Notes: generated by a model from the sequence alone, not told the origin. Counted from the first letter of the stretch, positions 10,022-21,652 are shown. The stretch is 64,000 nucleotides of DNA from Lolium rigidum (GCF_022539505.1 NC_061508.1:35768256-35832255); one strand, 5' to 3'. Program-made: numbers and translations.

Positions 10022-11206
10022 TTTTTCGATAAAGGGAATATATTAATATCAACACGATACCAATTACACCCAGCCTCTGCAACAACGCACCGCCCTAATG
10101 GCACTACGGATGCACACAGCCAAAAAACAAGAAAAGAAAACTAAGAAATAAAAGTCCCGCTACAGCATCTCGAGCCTAACAACAACAATACATCCACCGC
10201 CAAGACAACACCTGAATTACAGACTCTCCAAAAACGACGCCTCCAAGAAGGGAACAGTGCTCAAACACCATCGTCGCCCGATCAAAGATCTTAGGTTTTC
10301 ACCCTGAAGATAGTCCCCGCTCTCAAAACAATGCCTCCACCAAGGTCATTGCCGAGCACAACGAATTAAGGCCGGACCTTGGGTTTTCACCCTGAAAGGT
10401 AGGACTCGCACTTCACCTGTGTTGTCGCCCCCACTTTCATACCGCTGCTGTGAAGCCCGGAACACCAAGCAAGTCCCTCAACAACGCAGAGACTTGAACC
10501 TCCCATAGCTAGTCCTCCCCTCCGGCCTTCATGAAATTCTCTTCTTCCGACTTTCATCATGGATCCATAGTCACTTGATGTCCGGTAGGTCCTCCTCTTC
10601 ACGCAAGAGAGGCCCTAGGACCGCCGCCTTTATTCAGGTCGGACCCCCACGTCGGCGACCATCCTGGGCTGGCCACTCCAACCCTCCACCGACGACACCA
10701 TCGCCAGCTTCCAAGCTCCTCCATCTCGCCGCCGGAACGCGGTGATAGATCAAAAGATCCACCACCACCAACCGCAGGCCAATCCTCTCCGGCGAAGAAG
10801 AGGGTCACCTCCACCGTCGAACCCAAGGCTGCTGCCCCGGGCGTCCTCGTACCGCGGGAGAAGCCCAAGATCATCGCCCCTCACCGGCGAGAGGCGGAGG
10901 AAAAGGCGTTGTCCGCCTCCACCAGCCTCCACCGCCGGCATGCCGCCAATGGGAGGCGGGGAGGCCGCAGCCCGCAGCTGGATCGTCCCCGGGAGGATCG
11001 CCGCCACCCCTCTATCCTCGTCCGACCGCCGCCGCCCCGGGAGGCGGAAGGGCCGCCGCCGTGGGAGAGACTCCTTGGCCGCCGTTCCCGACGCGTCATG
11101 AGGGAAGGCCCCCGCCGCCGCCACGCCCCGAGATCTTTGCCCCGGCGGCGGCGGCGGCGGGAGGGTTGGGAGGCTGGGTGCTGGAGGCTAGGGTTGGGGG
11201 GCTGGG
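10022..11206 (-). mobile_element. Complete non-LTR retroposon, 1185 bp, with 16-bp target duplication
   Basis: The 16-mer tccttgttttttgtat stands at 10006-10021 and again, without a mismatch, at 11207-11222. Between them the minus strand ends in CCCTTTATCGAAAAA, the 3' tail of grass LINE/SINE-type elements, and starts with a GC-rich, gene-leader-like sequence. Long exact target duplications of variable length plus a short A tail are the hallmark of target-primed reverse transcription. The body has no reverse transcriptase; a minus-strand frame (11124-10750) is arginine/glycine-rich and probably not a protein. It would need a LINE partner in trans. It lies inside the 9111-11387 interval, so it post-dates that insertion or came with it. 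Confidence 0.8.
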
Positions 11207-11222
11207 TCCTTGTTTTTTGTAT

Positions 11223-11758
11223 AGACGTTGTATATATAGGGATACGTACCAAGGATAGCACTATACGTGTCGAGTTACAAGTACGATATTGCTAAATTAG
11301 ATACCATTGATATTGTATCGATTGGCTAAGATAATATCGTAAGACCATAAGATACGATATATAGTATCAAGATGCTGACCATGATTTCAATAATTAACCT
11401 CGTGTTGATGCCGATGCGAGGCCGGTAAAAAGGCTAGAGCCGTGAGCTTGCACGTCGACGGCACACCGGCTAGACGTGATGGCGCGGGACGATCGATCTC
11501 GATCCCCTACCAGCTGGAGCACGAAGCCACGAACTGAGGTAGCTAGCCTGCACAGAAGAAACAGCCTCTGTCAGCGTGGGATTCGTCCCTGTCCCGATCG
11601 ACTCATTCAGGCAGCCACCAACTGGCCATCCATCTTGTAGCATCGTTGTCGACACAGCACGGCCGGCCTCACATCACATCAATGCGATTTAATCAGTTTC
11701 AAATAAGACAAAATGTTAACTATGTATACACGGTCGATTTTAACAAAACTGATATATC
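11223..11758. other. Intergenic sequence containing segmental duplication copy 2, second part
   Basis: From 11223 to about 11387 the sequence is AT-rich with several gatac/gtatc steps and no gene. At 11388-11545 it matches copy 1 at 6225-6350 (caataattaacc..; gccggtaaaaa; a run resembling cacggcgcggcacgatc). From 11550 on I see nothing identifiable until the inverted-repeat element. The second t of tgatatatc at 11750-11758 belongs to the candidate target duplication of that element. Confidence 0.45.
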
Positions 11759-13290
11759 TGAAAAGAAGTCACAAAATAACCTGTTCCTAAAATGATTTTA
11801 CGAAATAAATGTTTTATTTGGCTCCACACCAAACGGAGCTATGCTCCATACCACAATGCCACCCATGACAGCACCCTGGCTGTATGACGTCCCGGTCAAT
11901 GGCACTATGCTCTATTCGACGTGGCGTTCAAGACACACTTCGCCTTAGTATGGCTCCATTGACCGCGGCACCGTCCAAAGCCGCACGTACATGTTCACGA
12001 GCCAAGATGAACACAGGCCTGGAGACTATGGCGCCCCACCCCCTTAACCACCCACTCTAAAACCATCAATCTGAATGGCTTTTCGGTGAATTTTCTTCCC
12101 CTTCCAACCCTTGAGGTATTCTCCCGATTTGGTTAACCATAGTTCATCCAGAAAATTCCGATTTGGACCGGTTTGGCATGTACGTGGTAGCAGATCTGTG
12201 AGTATCTGCTAGTTTTATAGAGACATAACGTTAAGTATCAATTTCCTTTTTCATTGTGTAACCTGTGAGCATGAAATCTGTGATATTCATTTTTCTAATA
12301 TGTGATATCACATTTTATCTGAATATGCCATTAGATTTTCCAATATCTGAGTATGATATTAGACTTTCTAATATGTGATTATGCAATATCACCCATTACA
12401 AAAAAAAAACGGAATTGCAACTTCGATCATGTGTTGTGGTAGTGGTTTAGATAATTTGGAAAGCTCTGATCTTGTAATAGGACCTAGCTAGGTAATTGAA
12501 GTAATATCTAGATTTGATACTCTAGCAATTTAAGTTATGAATTCTTATGCCGCTCTTTGTTGAAAAATAAATAAATTATCTGTATTTGCTCACATATGTA
12601 GGATGAACCCGGAATCTATCCTAGATGACCATTATGATAAATTTTTGATAAAGATTCCTAGATGACCAATATGATAAATGGCGTAGTGGAAGGTTTACGG
12701 GGTGGGGTTAGACAGAGAAAGGAAAGATTTTTAAATGGTCACATTAGGTGCCATGAGATTCACGGCAAGAAGACGACATACAGCGAGCGATACACACGGT
12801 ATATCAAGAATACTGGTCTTCTCCCATTCGTCCACCTTATGCCTCAGGCAACGCTACACATGAACCCCTACGCGATCGCAAGACTTGTTGATCGACAAAG
12901 ACTGAAGATACATAGTTTTCACATCCGTTGTGGGGAGATGATCGTGATTCTGGATGATGTTTCCATAATCCTGGCACTTCCTATCAAAGGGCATTTTGTC
13001 TTCCTCTTGGGAATTTGCCTAATCCGGTACGGCTCCATCCATGATGGAGCCAAGCTCTACAGTGATGTCGTCCCGAATAGAGCAATACTGACGTGTCGTG
13101 GGCAAATCTTCTAGCTATAACCGCCACGTTGGCCGGCTCATGGCGCCATTGATCGGGGCATCGTGCGACCACCAACGCCATACTGGGTGGTGTCGTGCTA
13201 TGGAGCATGACTCTCTCTATTACAGAGCCAAACAAAAAAGATGATTTGATAAAATCTTTTACAAAATAGGTTATTTTGTGTGTTTCTTCA
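11759..13290. mobile_element. TIR element (probably Mutator-like) carrying a plant-mobile-domain fragment
   Basis: The ends form long imperfect terminal inverted repeats of about 90 bp: the left begins TGAAAAGAAGTCACAAAATA and contains tttggctcc and atgctccata; the right, read in reverse, begins TGAAGAAACACACAAAATA and has the same landmarks in the same order. Flanks are tgatatatc (11750-11758) and agatatata (13291-13299), agreeing at seven of nine bases, as in an aged 9-bp Mutator-type duplication. There is no transposase. The interior includes a MAIN-like domain and a 37-bp tandem duplication near 12620-12682 (cctagatgacca.tatgataaat). Confidence 0.6.
12662..13114 (+). pseudogene. Plant mobile domain (MAIN-like) fragment
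   Basis: The frame includes TRYIKNTGLLPFVHLMPQAT, then MNPYAIARLVDRQRLKIHSF, then GEMIVILDDVSIILALPIKG. This is the N-terminal pattern of the plant mobile domain (PF10536 as I know it), shared by MAIN/MAIL proteins, phosphatase-7 long forms and many Mutator- and gypsy-associated proteins. Only about 100 residues of a domain of roughly 300-400 are present, followed by unrelated sequence and the right inverted repeat. MAIN proteins act in the nucleus in genome stability and silencing of transposons; a truncated copy such as this is unlikely to work. The ATG at 12662 may be arbitrary, as homology starts near 12770. Confidence 0.65.
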
Positions 13291-13301
13291 AGATATATAT
13301 A

Positions 13302-13513
13302 CTCCCTCAATTTTGAAATAGTCTACATTCTAGACTCAAAGTTTATTCTCAAATAACCTACTTTCTCCGCCCCATGAACTCATGAAGGCTATGTGAGATA
13401 TGTTAAAATTTTAGGTGTGTCTACACCAGATACATCCAAATTTTAGCAAATCTCAAGTGTAGATATATTCAAATTTTGGCCAATCTCAAACTACTTTCAT
13501 TGGAAGGTGGGAG
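13302..13513. mobile_element. Stowaway-like MITE (Tc1/mariner type)
   Basis: 212 bp, flanked by TA dinucleotides (13300-13301, 13514-13515), with ends CTCCCTCAATTTTGAAAT and, in reverse, CTCCCACCTTCCAATGAAA. The CTCCCTC start and the TA duplication fit grass Stowaway elements. There is no coding capacity. It abuts the right end of the plant-mobile-domain element within ten bases. Confidence 0.7.
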
Positions 13514-13515
13514 TA

Positions 13516-14494
13516 CATTCTACTAATTAGTTAACGACAACACAGAATAGTACAAAATGGTTTTGCTATTTTTGTTTGACGTTATTATTTTCAATATATA
13601 GCTTGGATTCGTTGTTCATGTATTAAATAGTACTAGTAAATACAGCACTAAATTTTCTAATTTTTTAAAATATAGGCTAAATCAGAACAAATGGTGTATG
13701 TAAGTTTTGTTAAAATCGACCAATGGGCGTGTGCCGTTGAAAACGAAAGGGAAACTTTCCGTCCGTTTTTGAAGAAAAAGAAAATGAAGGGCCAAATACG
13801 GAAAAGGAAACGACATTTGGAGAAAAAGAAACAAAAACGGCAAAATCATAAAACGAAACGAAAAACAAAACGAGGGAGCCCTTTCCGACGGAAAGGGAAA
13901 CGGCGGAGGAAATTCCGAAAACATAAATACGGAAAGTTTCCGGAAATATAACCTAGAGAGGCCCGTGCATTTAGTAAGCCCACATTTACACATGAACTGG
14001 GCTTAGCCACGTATCAAGTCCACTAATTACTCTAACCCTAATCACTTTATATAATTGTGTGTGCATGCAGTTGTTAAACTATGTGTGTTACTTTATGTGA
14101 AATTTCCGCTTGTCTAAGTTAAGTGATATATCTTGTCTTATTGTCTTTTTATTTATATGTGTCTTTCGGTCTACAAATCAAGGTATTATGCCACACTAGC
14201 ACAATTACCCGTGCGTTGCTACGGCCTAACAAATGTAGAGTAAATAAGTGGATAATAAGGACATGTATAATGGAAATATCTTAGACGTAACACGTAGGAT
14301 AAATGCTAAGGTGGAGAAAAGAGAAAGATGAAAAAAGTTTATCCATCACAAGTGTACACATGTGTTCTATTCCGCACAAATGTGTACAAGTGTTCTATAG
14401 CGCACACGGATAAGTATCAGTTAAGTTTGTTGATTGTAACGAGGGATTTATATATATATTATATTATATATGCATGCATGCGTACACGTGCATG
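13516..14494. other. Intergenic sequence with possible hAT-like remnant
   Basis: 13730-13950 is dense in short AAACGG / ACGGAAA / TTTCCG motifs on both strands. Ac-type hAT transposons carry AAACGG repeats near their ends, so this may be a subterminal remnant. I could not pair terminal repeats. At about 14200 the sequence acccgtgcgttgctacggcc is a motif often seen at ends of grass DNA transposons. There is no gene. Confidence 0.3.
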
Positions 14495-14530
14495 ATTTGT
14501 TATCTATCCATGCATGGATAGATATCAAAT
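14495..14530. repeat. 36-bp palindrome, perfect in its central 24 bases
   Basis: 14501-14524 is its own reverse complement (centre ccatgcatgg). After one t/t mismatch pair, the next five bases on each side (atttg / caaat) pair again. Just upstream there is an AT stretch and tgcatgcatgcg. It could extrude as a cruciform or be the remnant of an inverted-repeat element. Confidence 0.8.
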
Positions 14531-14948
14531 ATGCGCGTGCGAGGAGAGGCCCTCCTCCGTTGCCCACATACCTGCGTGGAAAGCTCGAACAACTGTATTC
14601 GGGTCTTTTAGCTAAGAGATGATCTTTTAGCCCAATCTCTCTAAATAACCACATATTTAGGATGGCTCGATACTAAAGATAAAATTTAAAAATAAACCAT
14701 TGTATATTATATTTTATTGTTATATCTAAATTACATGGCAGGATTCAAATTCTAGATGAGGCTGCCATCCTATTTCACCGGACTGAACTCGTGGAACTTG
14801 CATGATTTCACATAGGGTACATGTTGATAATAATATGATTTAACATGAGAATAATGCATTAGAAAGTCATACATGAATTCCTGCTTGCTCATGCTCTGAC
14901 GCAGCTCCGGTACTGACTCTCCACGCCGCGGAGCCGAAGCTCAGCTAA
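14531..14948. other. Unassigned sequence ending in a TAA next to a Harbinger-like end
   Basis: No gene is visible. The last three bases (14946-14948, taa) precede gagcatctccactcg, a typical terminal sequence of grass Tourist/Harbinger elements, which duplicate TAA or TTA on insertion. Confidence 0.45.
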
Positions 14949-16565
14949 GAGCATCTCCACTCGTTGGCGGTCCCCACGGCGAAATCCGGACGAAACAACC
15001 GCCGGATTGGACGAAATTAAGTCGTGGGGAGTACCGTATTTCCAGTCGTCCACCCGGAGTTCAGCGGACATAGTTTAAATTCAAACAAAGCGTCGTCCCG
15101 CGCTACAAGTACGGCCAGTTGATTGGCAAAATGAGCAAAAGGATCAGTCACAGATCGGCGATCGGAGGGAAATTACACGGAAACAGGCTCATCGGCAGTC
15201 CCGGCCGGCACGGCGGTGTCCGACGGACCAGTTTCCTCACACGCCGTGGCCGAAGCGGCTGCGGCAGTCGACGACGAAGCGGTGGCAGTGGACGTCGAAG
15301 CAGCGGCAGTCGACGAGGTAGACGGTGAGGAAGCCGAGGTAGGAGCCGGCGGAGACGACGAAGGACTGGCTGGAGTGGCTCGGAGGATGTCGCTGCGGTG
15401 GCCCTGGTACCAATTCCTCGTCTCCTCGTCCATCAGTTCCATGTTGCCGCCGCCCATCAGGAACGCCAAGTCTGTGTTCCTCTTGTTCGCCGCCGCCGTC
15501 GTCTTCAGCAGGGCGATCCGGACGCCTTGGTTGGCGAGCATCTCCCGCCACCTGCCGTCGAACTTGTCGTTCCTCCCGTCGGCGTGCGACCTCAAGCCGG
15601 CCCAACACTTGTCGATCGACGCCTGCATCCTGTCGGCGGGATCGCCCGTCTTTTTGAGCTCTTTGAGCTTCTTCTGGCCGAGTTCGGGCGCCCTTCCGCC
15701 GTGCCAGCCGCCGGAGCGTCGGGGTTGTACTGCTCGGTCTTGCTATTCGAGAGGGTCGTGCGGGTTTCCTTCCACTTCTCGCAGTTCTCGAGGCGGGCGT
15801 AGACGTTCAGGAACTTGAACTGCATGCCGGTGTCGTCCGTGTACATGTCCAAAGCACGGCGCAGCTGGGGAAAGAGAGTACGGCAATACGGGTCAGCTCA
15901 CGACGATGTACCTCGGTGATGCAGGGTCGACGGAGCATACCTTTTGCTCCAAGTCGTGGCCGCTGATCGGCCGTTCTTCGACCTCCTCCTGTATGCCGTG
16001 CCATTTGTTGCACGCCGTCTGCATGATCCCCCAATGGGTGGCCATTGCTTTGTCTCCCCGGTACACGTTCATGTTCGTCTTGTTGAAGTAGGGATCGACG
16101 AGTTTGCATTCCTCGTACGCCTGCTTCACTCGAAGCCAATATGTGTCGAACGACTGATTGGCCCCGTTTATGCCGTTCGTGGACACGGTCATCCAAGCTT
16201 CGGTGAGGCACTCCTCTTCCTTCGGCGTCCATTTGATACGCGGTTCGGTAGGCGGCGAGTCCTTCTTCCTCTTCTTCTTCCCCTTCGACAGGTTGGCGGC
16301 GGCTTGAGTTGGCTCTTCTTCTTCTTCGTCTTCTTCTTTGACGGCTTGGCTTCCGTCGGCAACATCCTCCCCATGCTCGTTGCGCGCCGCCACAGCTGCC
16401 GTCGCCCTCGCCTCCTCTTGCGTGAAGAACCCCGGGCTCGCGGCGGCGGCGGCCATGAAGAACCCCGGGCTCGCAGCGGCGGCCATGGAGCCAGAGGTGA
16501 TCATCTCGTGGATCTCCTCTTCGTTCGGCGCCGCCATAGCACCGAACGGGAGCGGCCCTCGTCGC

Positions 16566-16570
16566 ATGGC
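16566..16570. repeat. Target-site duplication of element B, left
   Basis: atggc here matches atggc at 23253-23257 directly after the other end of element B. Five bases is the normal duplication for Ty3/gypsy integrases. Confidence 0.9.
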
Positions 16571-18168
16571 TGATGGCGTGTATTTCACACGTTCGTTGGG
16601 CAACCCCAAGAGGAAGGTATGATGAGCACAGCAGCAAGTTTTCCCTCAGAAAGAAACCAAGGTTTATCGAACCAGGAGGAGCCAAGAAGCACGTTGAAGG
16701 TTGATGGCGGCGGGATGTAGTGCGGCGCAACACCGGAGATTCCGGCGCCAACGTGGAACCTCGCACAACACAACCAAAGTACTTTGCCCCAACGAAACAG
16801 ATGAGGTTGTCAATCTCACCGGCTTGCTGTAACAAAGGATTAACCGTATTGTGTGGAAGATGATTGTTTGCAGAGAAAACAGTAAAAACAAGTATTGGAG
16901 TAGATTGTATTTCAGTAAAGAGAATTGGACCGGGGTCCACAGTTCACTAGAGGTGTCTCTCCCATAAGACGAACGAGCATGTTGGGTGAACAAATTACGG
17001 TTGGGCAATTGACAAATAAAGAGAGCATGACCATGCACATACATATCATGATGAGTATAGTGAGATTTAATTGGGCATTACGACAAAGTACATAGACCGC
17101 CATCCAACCGCATCTATGCCTAAAAAGTCCACCTTCGAGGTTATCATCCGAACCCCTCCAGTATTAAGTTGCAAAGCAACGGACAATTGCATTAAGTATG
17201 GTGCGTAATGTAATCAACAACTACATCCTTAGACGTAGCATCAATGTTTTATCCCTAGTGGCAACAACACAACACAACCTTAGAACTTTCCGTCATCGTC
17301 CCAGGTGTCAATGCGAGCATGAACCCACTATCGAGCATAAGTACTCCCTCTTGGAGTTAAAAGTAAAAACTTGGCCGAGCCTCTACTAGAAACGGAGAGC
17401 ATGCAAGATCATAAACAACACATAAGCATAACTTTGATAATCAACATAACAAGTATTCTCTATTCATCGGATCCCAACAAACGCAACATATAGAATTACG
17501 GATAGATGATCTTGATCATGATAGGCAGCTCACAAGATCCGACAATGATAGCACAATGGGGAGAAGACAACCATCTAGCTACTGCTATGGACCCATAGTC
17601 CAGGGGTAGACTACTCACTCATCACTCCGGAGGCGACCATGGCGGTGTAGAGTCCTCCGGGAGATGATTCCCCTCTCCGGCAGGGTGCCGGAGGCGATCT
17701 CCGGGATCCCCCGAGATGGGATCGGCGGCGACGGCGTCTCGGTAATGTTTTCCGTATCGTGGCTCTCGGTGCTCGGGGTTTCGTCACGGAGGCTTTAAGT
17801 AGGCGGAAGGGCAAGTCGAGAGGCGGCACGGGGGCCCACACCATAGGCCGGCGCGGCCGGGGGTGGGGCCGCGCCGCCCTAGGGTTTGGCCACCCCGTGG
17901 CCCCTCTTCGTCTCGTCTTCGGTCTTCCGGAAGCTTCGTGAGAAAATAGGCCTCCGGGTTTTTATTTCGTCCAATTCCGAGAATATTTCTTTACTAGGAT
18001 TTACGAAACCAAAAACAGCGAGAAAACGAAGCGGCACTTCGGCATCTTGTTAATAGGTTAGTTCCGGAAAATGCACGAATATGACATAAAGTGTGCATAA
18101 AACATGTAGATAACATCAATAATGTGGCATGGAACACAAGAAATTATCGATACGTTGGAGACGTATCA
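16571..18168 (-). repeat. 3' LTR of element B
   Basis: 1598 bp. Sense start TGATACGTCTCCAACGTATCG, sense end CACGCCATCA. It matches the right LTR throughout; the differences include several CAG/CGAG length changes. The palindromic GATACGTCTCC..ACGTATC start is shared with elements A and E. Confidence 0.9.
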
Positions 18169-20772
18169 GCATCCCCAAGCTTAGTTTCGCTCGTCCCGAG
18201 CGGGTAAAACGATAACAAAGATAATTTCTGGAGTGACATGCCATCATAAACTTGATCATACTATTTGTAAAGCATATGTAGTGAATGCAGCGATCAAAAC
18301 AATGTGTATGACATGAGTAAACAAGTGAATCATAAAGCAAAGACTTTTCATGAATAGCACTTCAAGACAAGCATCAATAAGTCTTGCATAAGAGTTAACT
18401 CATAAAGCAATAATTCAAAGTAAAGGTATTGAAGCAACACAAAAGAAGATTAAGTTTCAGCGGTTGCTTTCAACTTGTAACATGTATATCTCATGGATAT
18501 TGTTAACATAGAGTAATATAATAAGTGCAATAAGCAAGTATGTAAGAATCAATGCACAGTTCACACAAGTGTTTGCTACTTGAGGTGGAGAGAAATAGGT
18601 GAACTGACTCAACATTGAAAGTAAAAGAATGGTCCTCATAGAGGAAAAGCATCGATTGCTATATTTGTGCTAGAGCTTTTATTTTGAAAACATGAAACAA
18701 TTTTGTCAACGGTAGTAATAAAGCATATGCATCATGTAAATTATATCTTATAAATTGCAAGCCTCATGCATAGTGTACTAATAGTGCTCGCACCTTGTCC
18801 TAATTAGCTTGGACTACCTGGATTATCACCGCAATACATATGCTTTAACCAAGTTTCACAAAGGGGTACCTCTATGCCGCCTTGTACAAAGGTCTAAGGA
18901 GAAAGCTCGCATTTGGATTTCTCGCTTTTGATTATTCTCAACTTAGACATCCATACCGGGACAACATAGACAACAGATAATGGACTCCTCTTTTAATGCT
19001 TTAAGCATTTGACAACAATTAATTCTTTTCTCCTTAGAGATTTGAGGATATTTGTCCAAAACTGAAACTTCCACCATGAATCATGGCTTTAGTTAGCGGC
19101 CCAATGTTCTTCTCTCACAATATGCATGCTCAAACCATTCAACTCAGTGTAGATCGCCCTTACTTCAGACAAGACGAACATGCATAGCAACTCACATGAA
19201 ATTCAACAATGAGTTGATGGCGTTCCCCGATAAACATGGTTATCGCACAACAAGCAACTTAATAAGAGATAAAGTGCATAATTACATATTCAATACCACA
19301 ATAGTTTTTGAGCTATTTGTCCCATGAGCTATATATTGCAAAGGTAAATGATGGAATTTTAAAGGTAGCACTCAAGCAATTTACTTTGGAATGGCGGGAA
19401 AATACCATGTAGTAGGTAGGTATGGTGGACACAAATGGCATAGTGGTTGGCTCAAGTATTTTGGATGCATGAGAAGTATTCCCTCTCGATACAAGGTTTA
19501 GGCTAGAAAGGCTTATTTGAAACAAACACAAGGATGAACCAGTGCAGCAAAACTCACATAAAAGACATATTGAAAGCATTATAAGACTCTACACCGTCTT
19601 CCTTGTTGTTCAAACTCAATACTAGAAATTATCTAGACCTTAGAGAAACCAAATATGCAAACCAAATTTTAGCATGCTCTATGTATTTCTTCATTAATGG
19701 GTGCAAAGCATATGATGCAAGAGCTTAAACATGAGCACAACAATTGCCAAGTATCACATTACCCAAGACATTTATAGCAATTACTACATGTATCATTTTC
19801 CAATTCCAACCATATAACAATTTAACGAAGGAGAAACTTCGCCATGAATACTATGAGTAGAAACCAAGGACATATTTGTCCATATGCTACAGCGGAGTGT
19901 GTATCTCTCCCATAAAGTGAATGCTAGGATCCATTTTATTCAAACAAAACAAAAACAAAAACAAACCGACGCTCCAAGAAAAAGCACATAAGATGTGGCC
20001 GAATAAAAATGTAGTTTCGAGGGAGGAACCCGATAATTTGTTGATGAAGAAGGGGATGCCTTGGGCATCCCCAAGCTTAGACGCTTGAGTCTTCTTGATA
20101 TATGCAGGGGTGAACCACCGGGTGCATCCCCAAGCTTAGAGCTTTCACTCTCCTTGATCATGTTGCATCATACTCCTCTCTTGATCCTTGAAAACTTCCT
20201 CCACACCAAACTCGAAACAACTCATTAGAGGGTTAGTGCACAATATAAATTGACATATTCAGAGGTGACACAATCATTCTTAACACTTCTGGACATTGCA
20301 TAATGCTACTGGACATTAGTGGATCAAAGAAATTCATCCAACATAGCGAAAGAGGCAATGCGAAATAAAAGGCAGAATCTGTCAAAACAGAACAGTTCGT
20401 ATTGACGAATTTTAAAATGGCACCAGACTTGCTCAAATGAAAATGCTCAAATTGAATGAAAGTTGCGTACATATCTGAGGATCATGCACGTAAATTGGCA
20501 TAATTTTCTGAGCTTCCTGCAGGGCAGTGGGCTCAGATTCGTGACAGCAAAGAAATCTGGAACTGCGCAGTAATCCAAATCTAGTACTTACTTTTCTATC
20601 AACGGCTTAACTTGGCACAACAAAAATCAAAACTAAGATAAGGAGAGGTTGCTACAGTAGTAAACAACTTCCAAGACACAAAATAAAAACAAAGTACTGT
20701 AGGTAAAAACATGGGTTGTCTCCCATAAGCGCTTTTCTTTAACGCCTTTCAGCTAGGCGCAGAAAGTGTGTA
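18169..20772 (-). other. Non-coding 3' internal region of element B
   Basis: 2.6 kb, collinear with 30719-33303 of element A, and without a significant reading frame in either. The polypurine-like motif ctaagcttggggat occurs at the LTR border (18169-18184, reverse) and twice more near the coding end (20065-20080, 20123-20138). Conservation across two elements with different coding parts suggests a role in packaging, dimerisation or export of the RNA, but this is inference. Confidence 0.7.
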
Positions 20773-21417
20773 TCAAGTATTATCAAAGGGTGGTACTTCT
20801 ACAGCGGGGTGTGGGCTCTTCTCAACCAGGCATATTATATTAGATACATAAGTTTTAGCATCTCCCTTTTCATTAGTCTTAGGCGTGCTACTCTCATCAA
20901 ACAGATTTTCAGGAACAAGCCAAGCATAATTATTTTCTAGTGCATCATTCATAGCTAGGAGCTTGCATGGTATTGGTGCTTTGATCTCCCCACCATCATC
21001 AATATTATTAGTGTATCTTATTCTATCCATATCCATCTTTTCAAGGAGACTAGCAAAATTAGTAGGAGAACCAAGCATATTAAATTTAGCAAAGACCTTT
21101 CTAGCTTCTCTTGCTAGACCACCAAATTCTCTAAGAAGGGTTTCTAAAACAAAATCTTTCTTTTCCCCTTCTTCCATATCACCAAGTGTGAAAAACATAT
21201 GTTGGATTATAGGATTGAGATTAACAAATTTGGTTTCCAACAAGCGAACTAAATGCGCGGCAGCAATTTCATAAGTAGGCGCAAGGTCTACCAAGTGTAT
21301 ATCCTCAAAATCATCAATAGTACTAACATGGTTGAAGAATTCTTCTATATTATTTCTCCCAACTATAGACCCACGTCCTACCGGTATGTCTTTTGTGGTA
21401 AAATTAAAAGGAAACAT
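20773..21417 (-). CDS. Intact 214-codon reading frame of element B, function unknown
   Basis: It starts at the first ATG after the leader (MFPFNFTTKDIPVGRGSI) and ends at a TGA shared in position with the last stop of element A's protease frame. The protein is acidic and mostly helical by composition (e.g. TLGDMEEGEKKDFVLETLLR), with no signal peptide, membrane segment, zinc knuckle, protease DxG or polymerase motif. I recognise no family. It holds the place where gag-protease stands in element A. An uninterrupted frame in an element otherwise without genes hints at selection or a recent origin. It could be a diverged capsid-like protein, a captured host gene piece or a regulator of the element. 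Confidence 0.7.
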   Translation of the reverse strand: MFPFNFTTKDIPVGRGSIVGRNNIEEFFNHVSTIDDFEDIHLVDLAPTYEIAAAHLVRLLETKFVNLNPIIQHMFFTLGDMEEGEKKDFVLETLLREFGGLAREARKVFAKFNMLGSPTNFASLLEKMDMDRIRYTNNIDDGGEIKAPIPCKLLAMNDALENNYAWLVPENLFDESSTPKTNEKGDAKTYVSNIICLVEKSPHPAVEVPPFDNT

Positions 21418-21623
21418 GATGAAATAAGTAAAGTAAATGCTAGTAACTAATTTTTTTGTGTTTTCAATATAGCAAACAAGATAGCAAATAAAGTAAAACT
21501 AGCAACTAATTTTTTTGTATTTTGATTTAGTGCAGCAAACAAAGTAGTAAATAAAACTAAGAAAGACAAAAACAAAGTAAAGAGATTGAGAAGTGGAGAC
21601 TCCCCTTGCAGCGTGTCTTGATC

Positions 21624-21641
21624 TCCCCGGCAACGGCGCCA
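21624..21641 (-). other. Primer-binding site of element B (tRNA-Asp)
   Basis: The minus strand reads TGGCGCCGTTGCCGGGGA, the 18-base complement of the 3' end of plant tRNA-Asp (GUC) including CCA. It starts 11 bases inside the LTR, the same spacing as in elements A and E. It is a primer site, not a tRNA gene. Confidence 0.85.
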
Positions 21642-21652
21642 GAAAATATGCT

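Noticed and set aside
13691..13951. Lysine/arginine-rich protein of 86 codons
   Set aside because: The composition comes from repeated AAACGG/GAAA motifs read in a stop-free phase; no gene structure.
15216..16622. Plus-strand frames opposite the NAM/Myb-like gene
   Set aside because: Shadows of the GC-rich minus-strand exons; no motif, and the minus strand has the recognised domains and intron.
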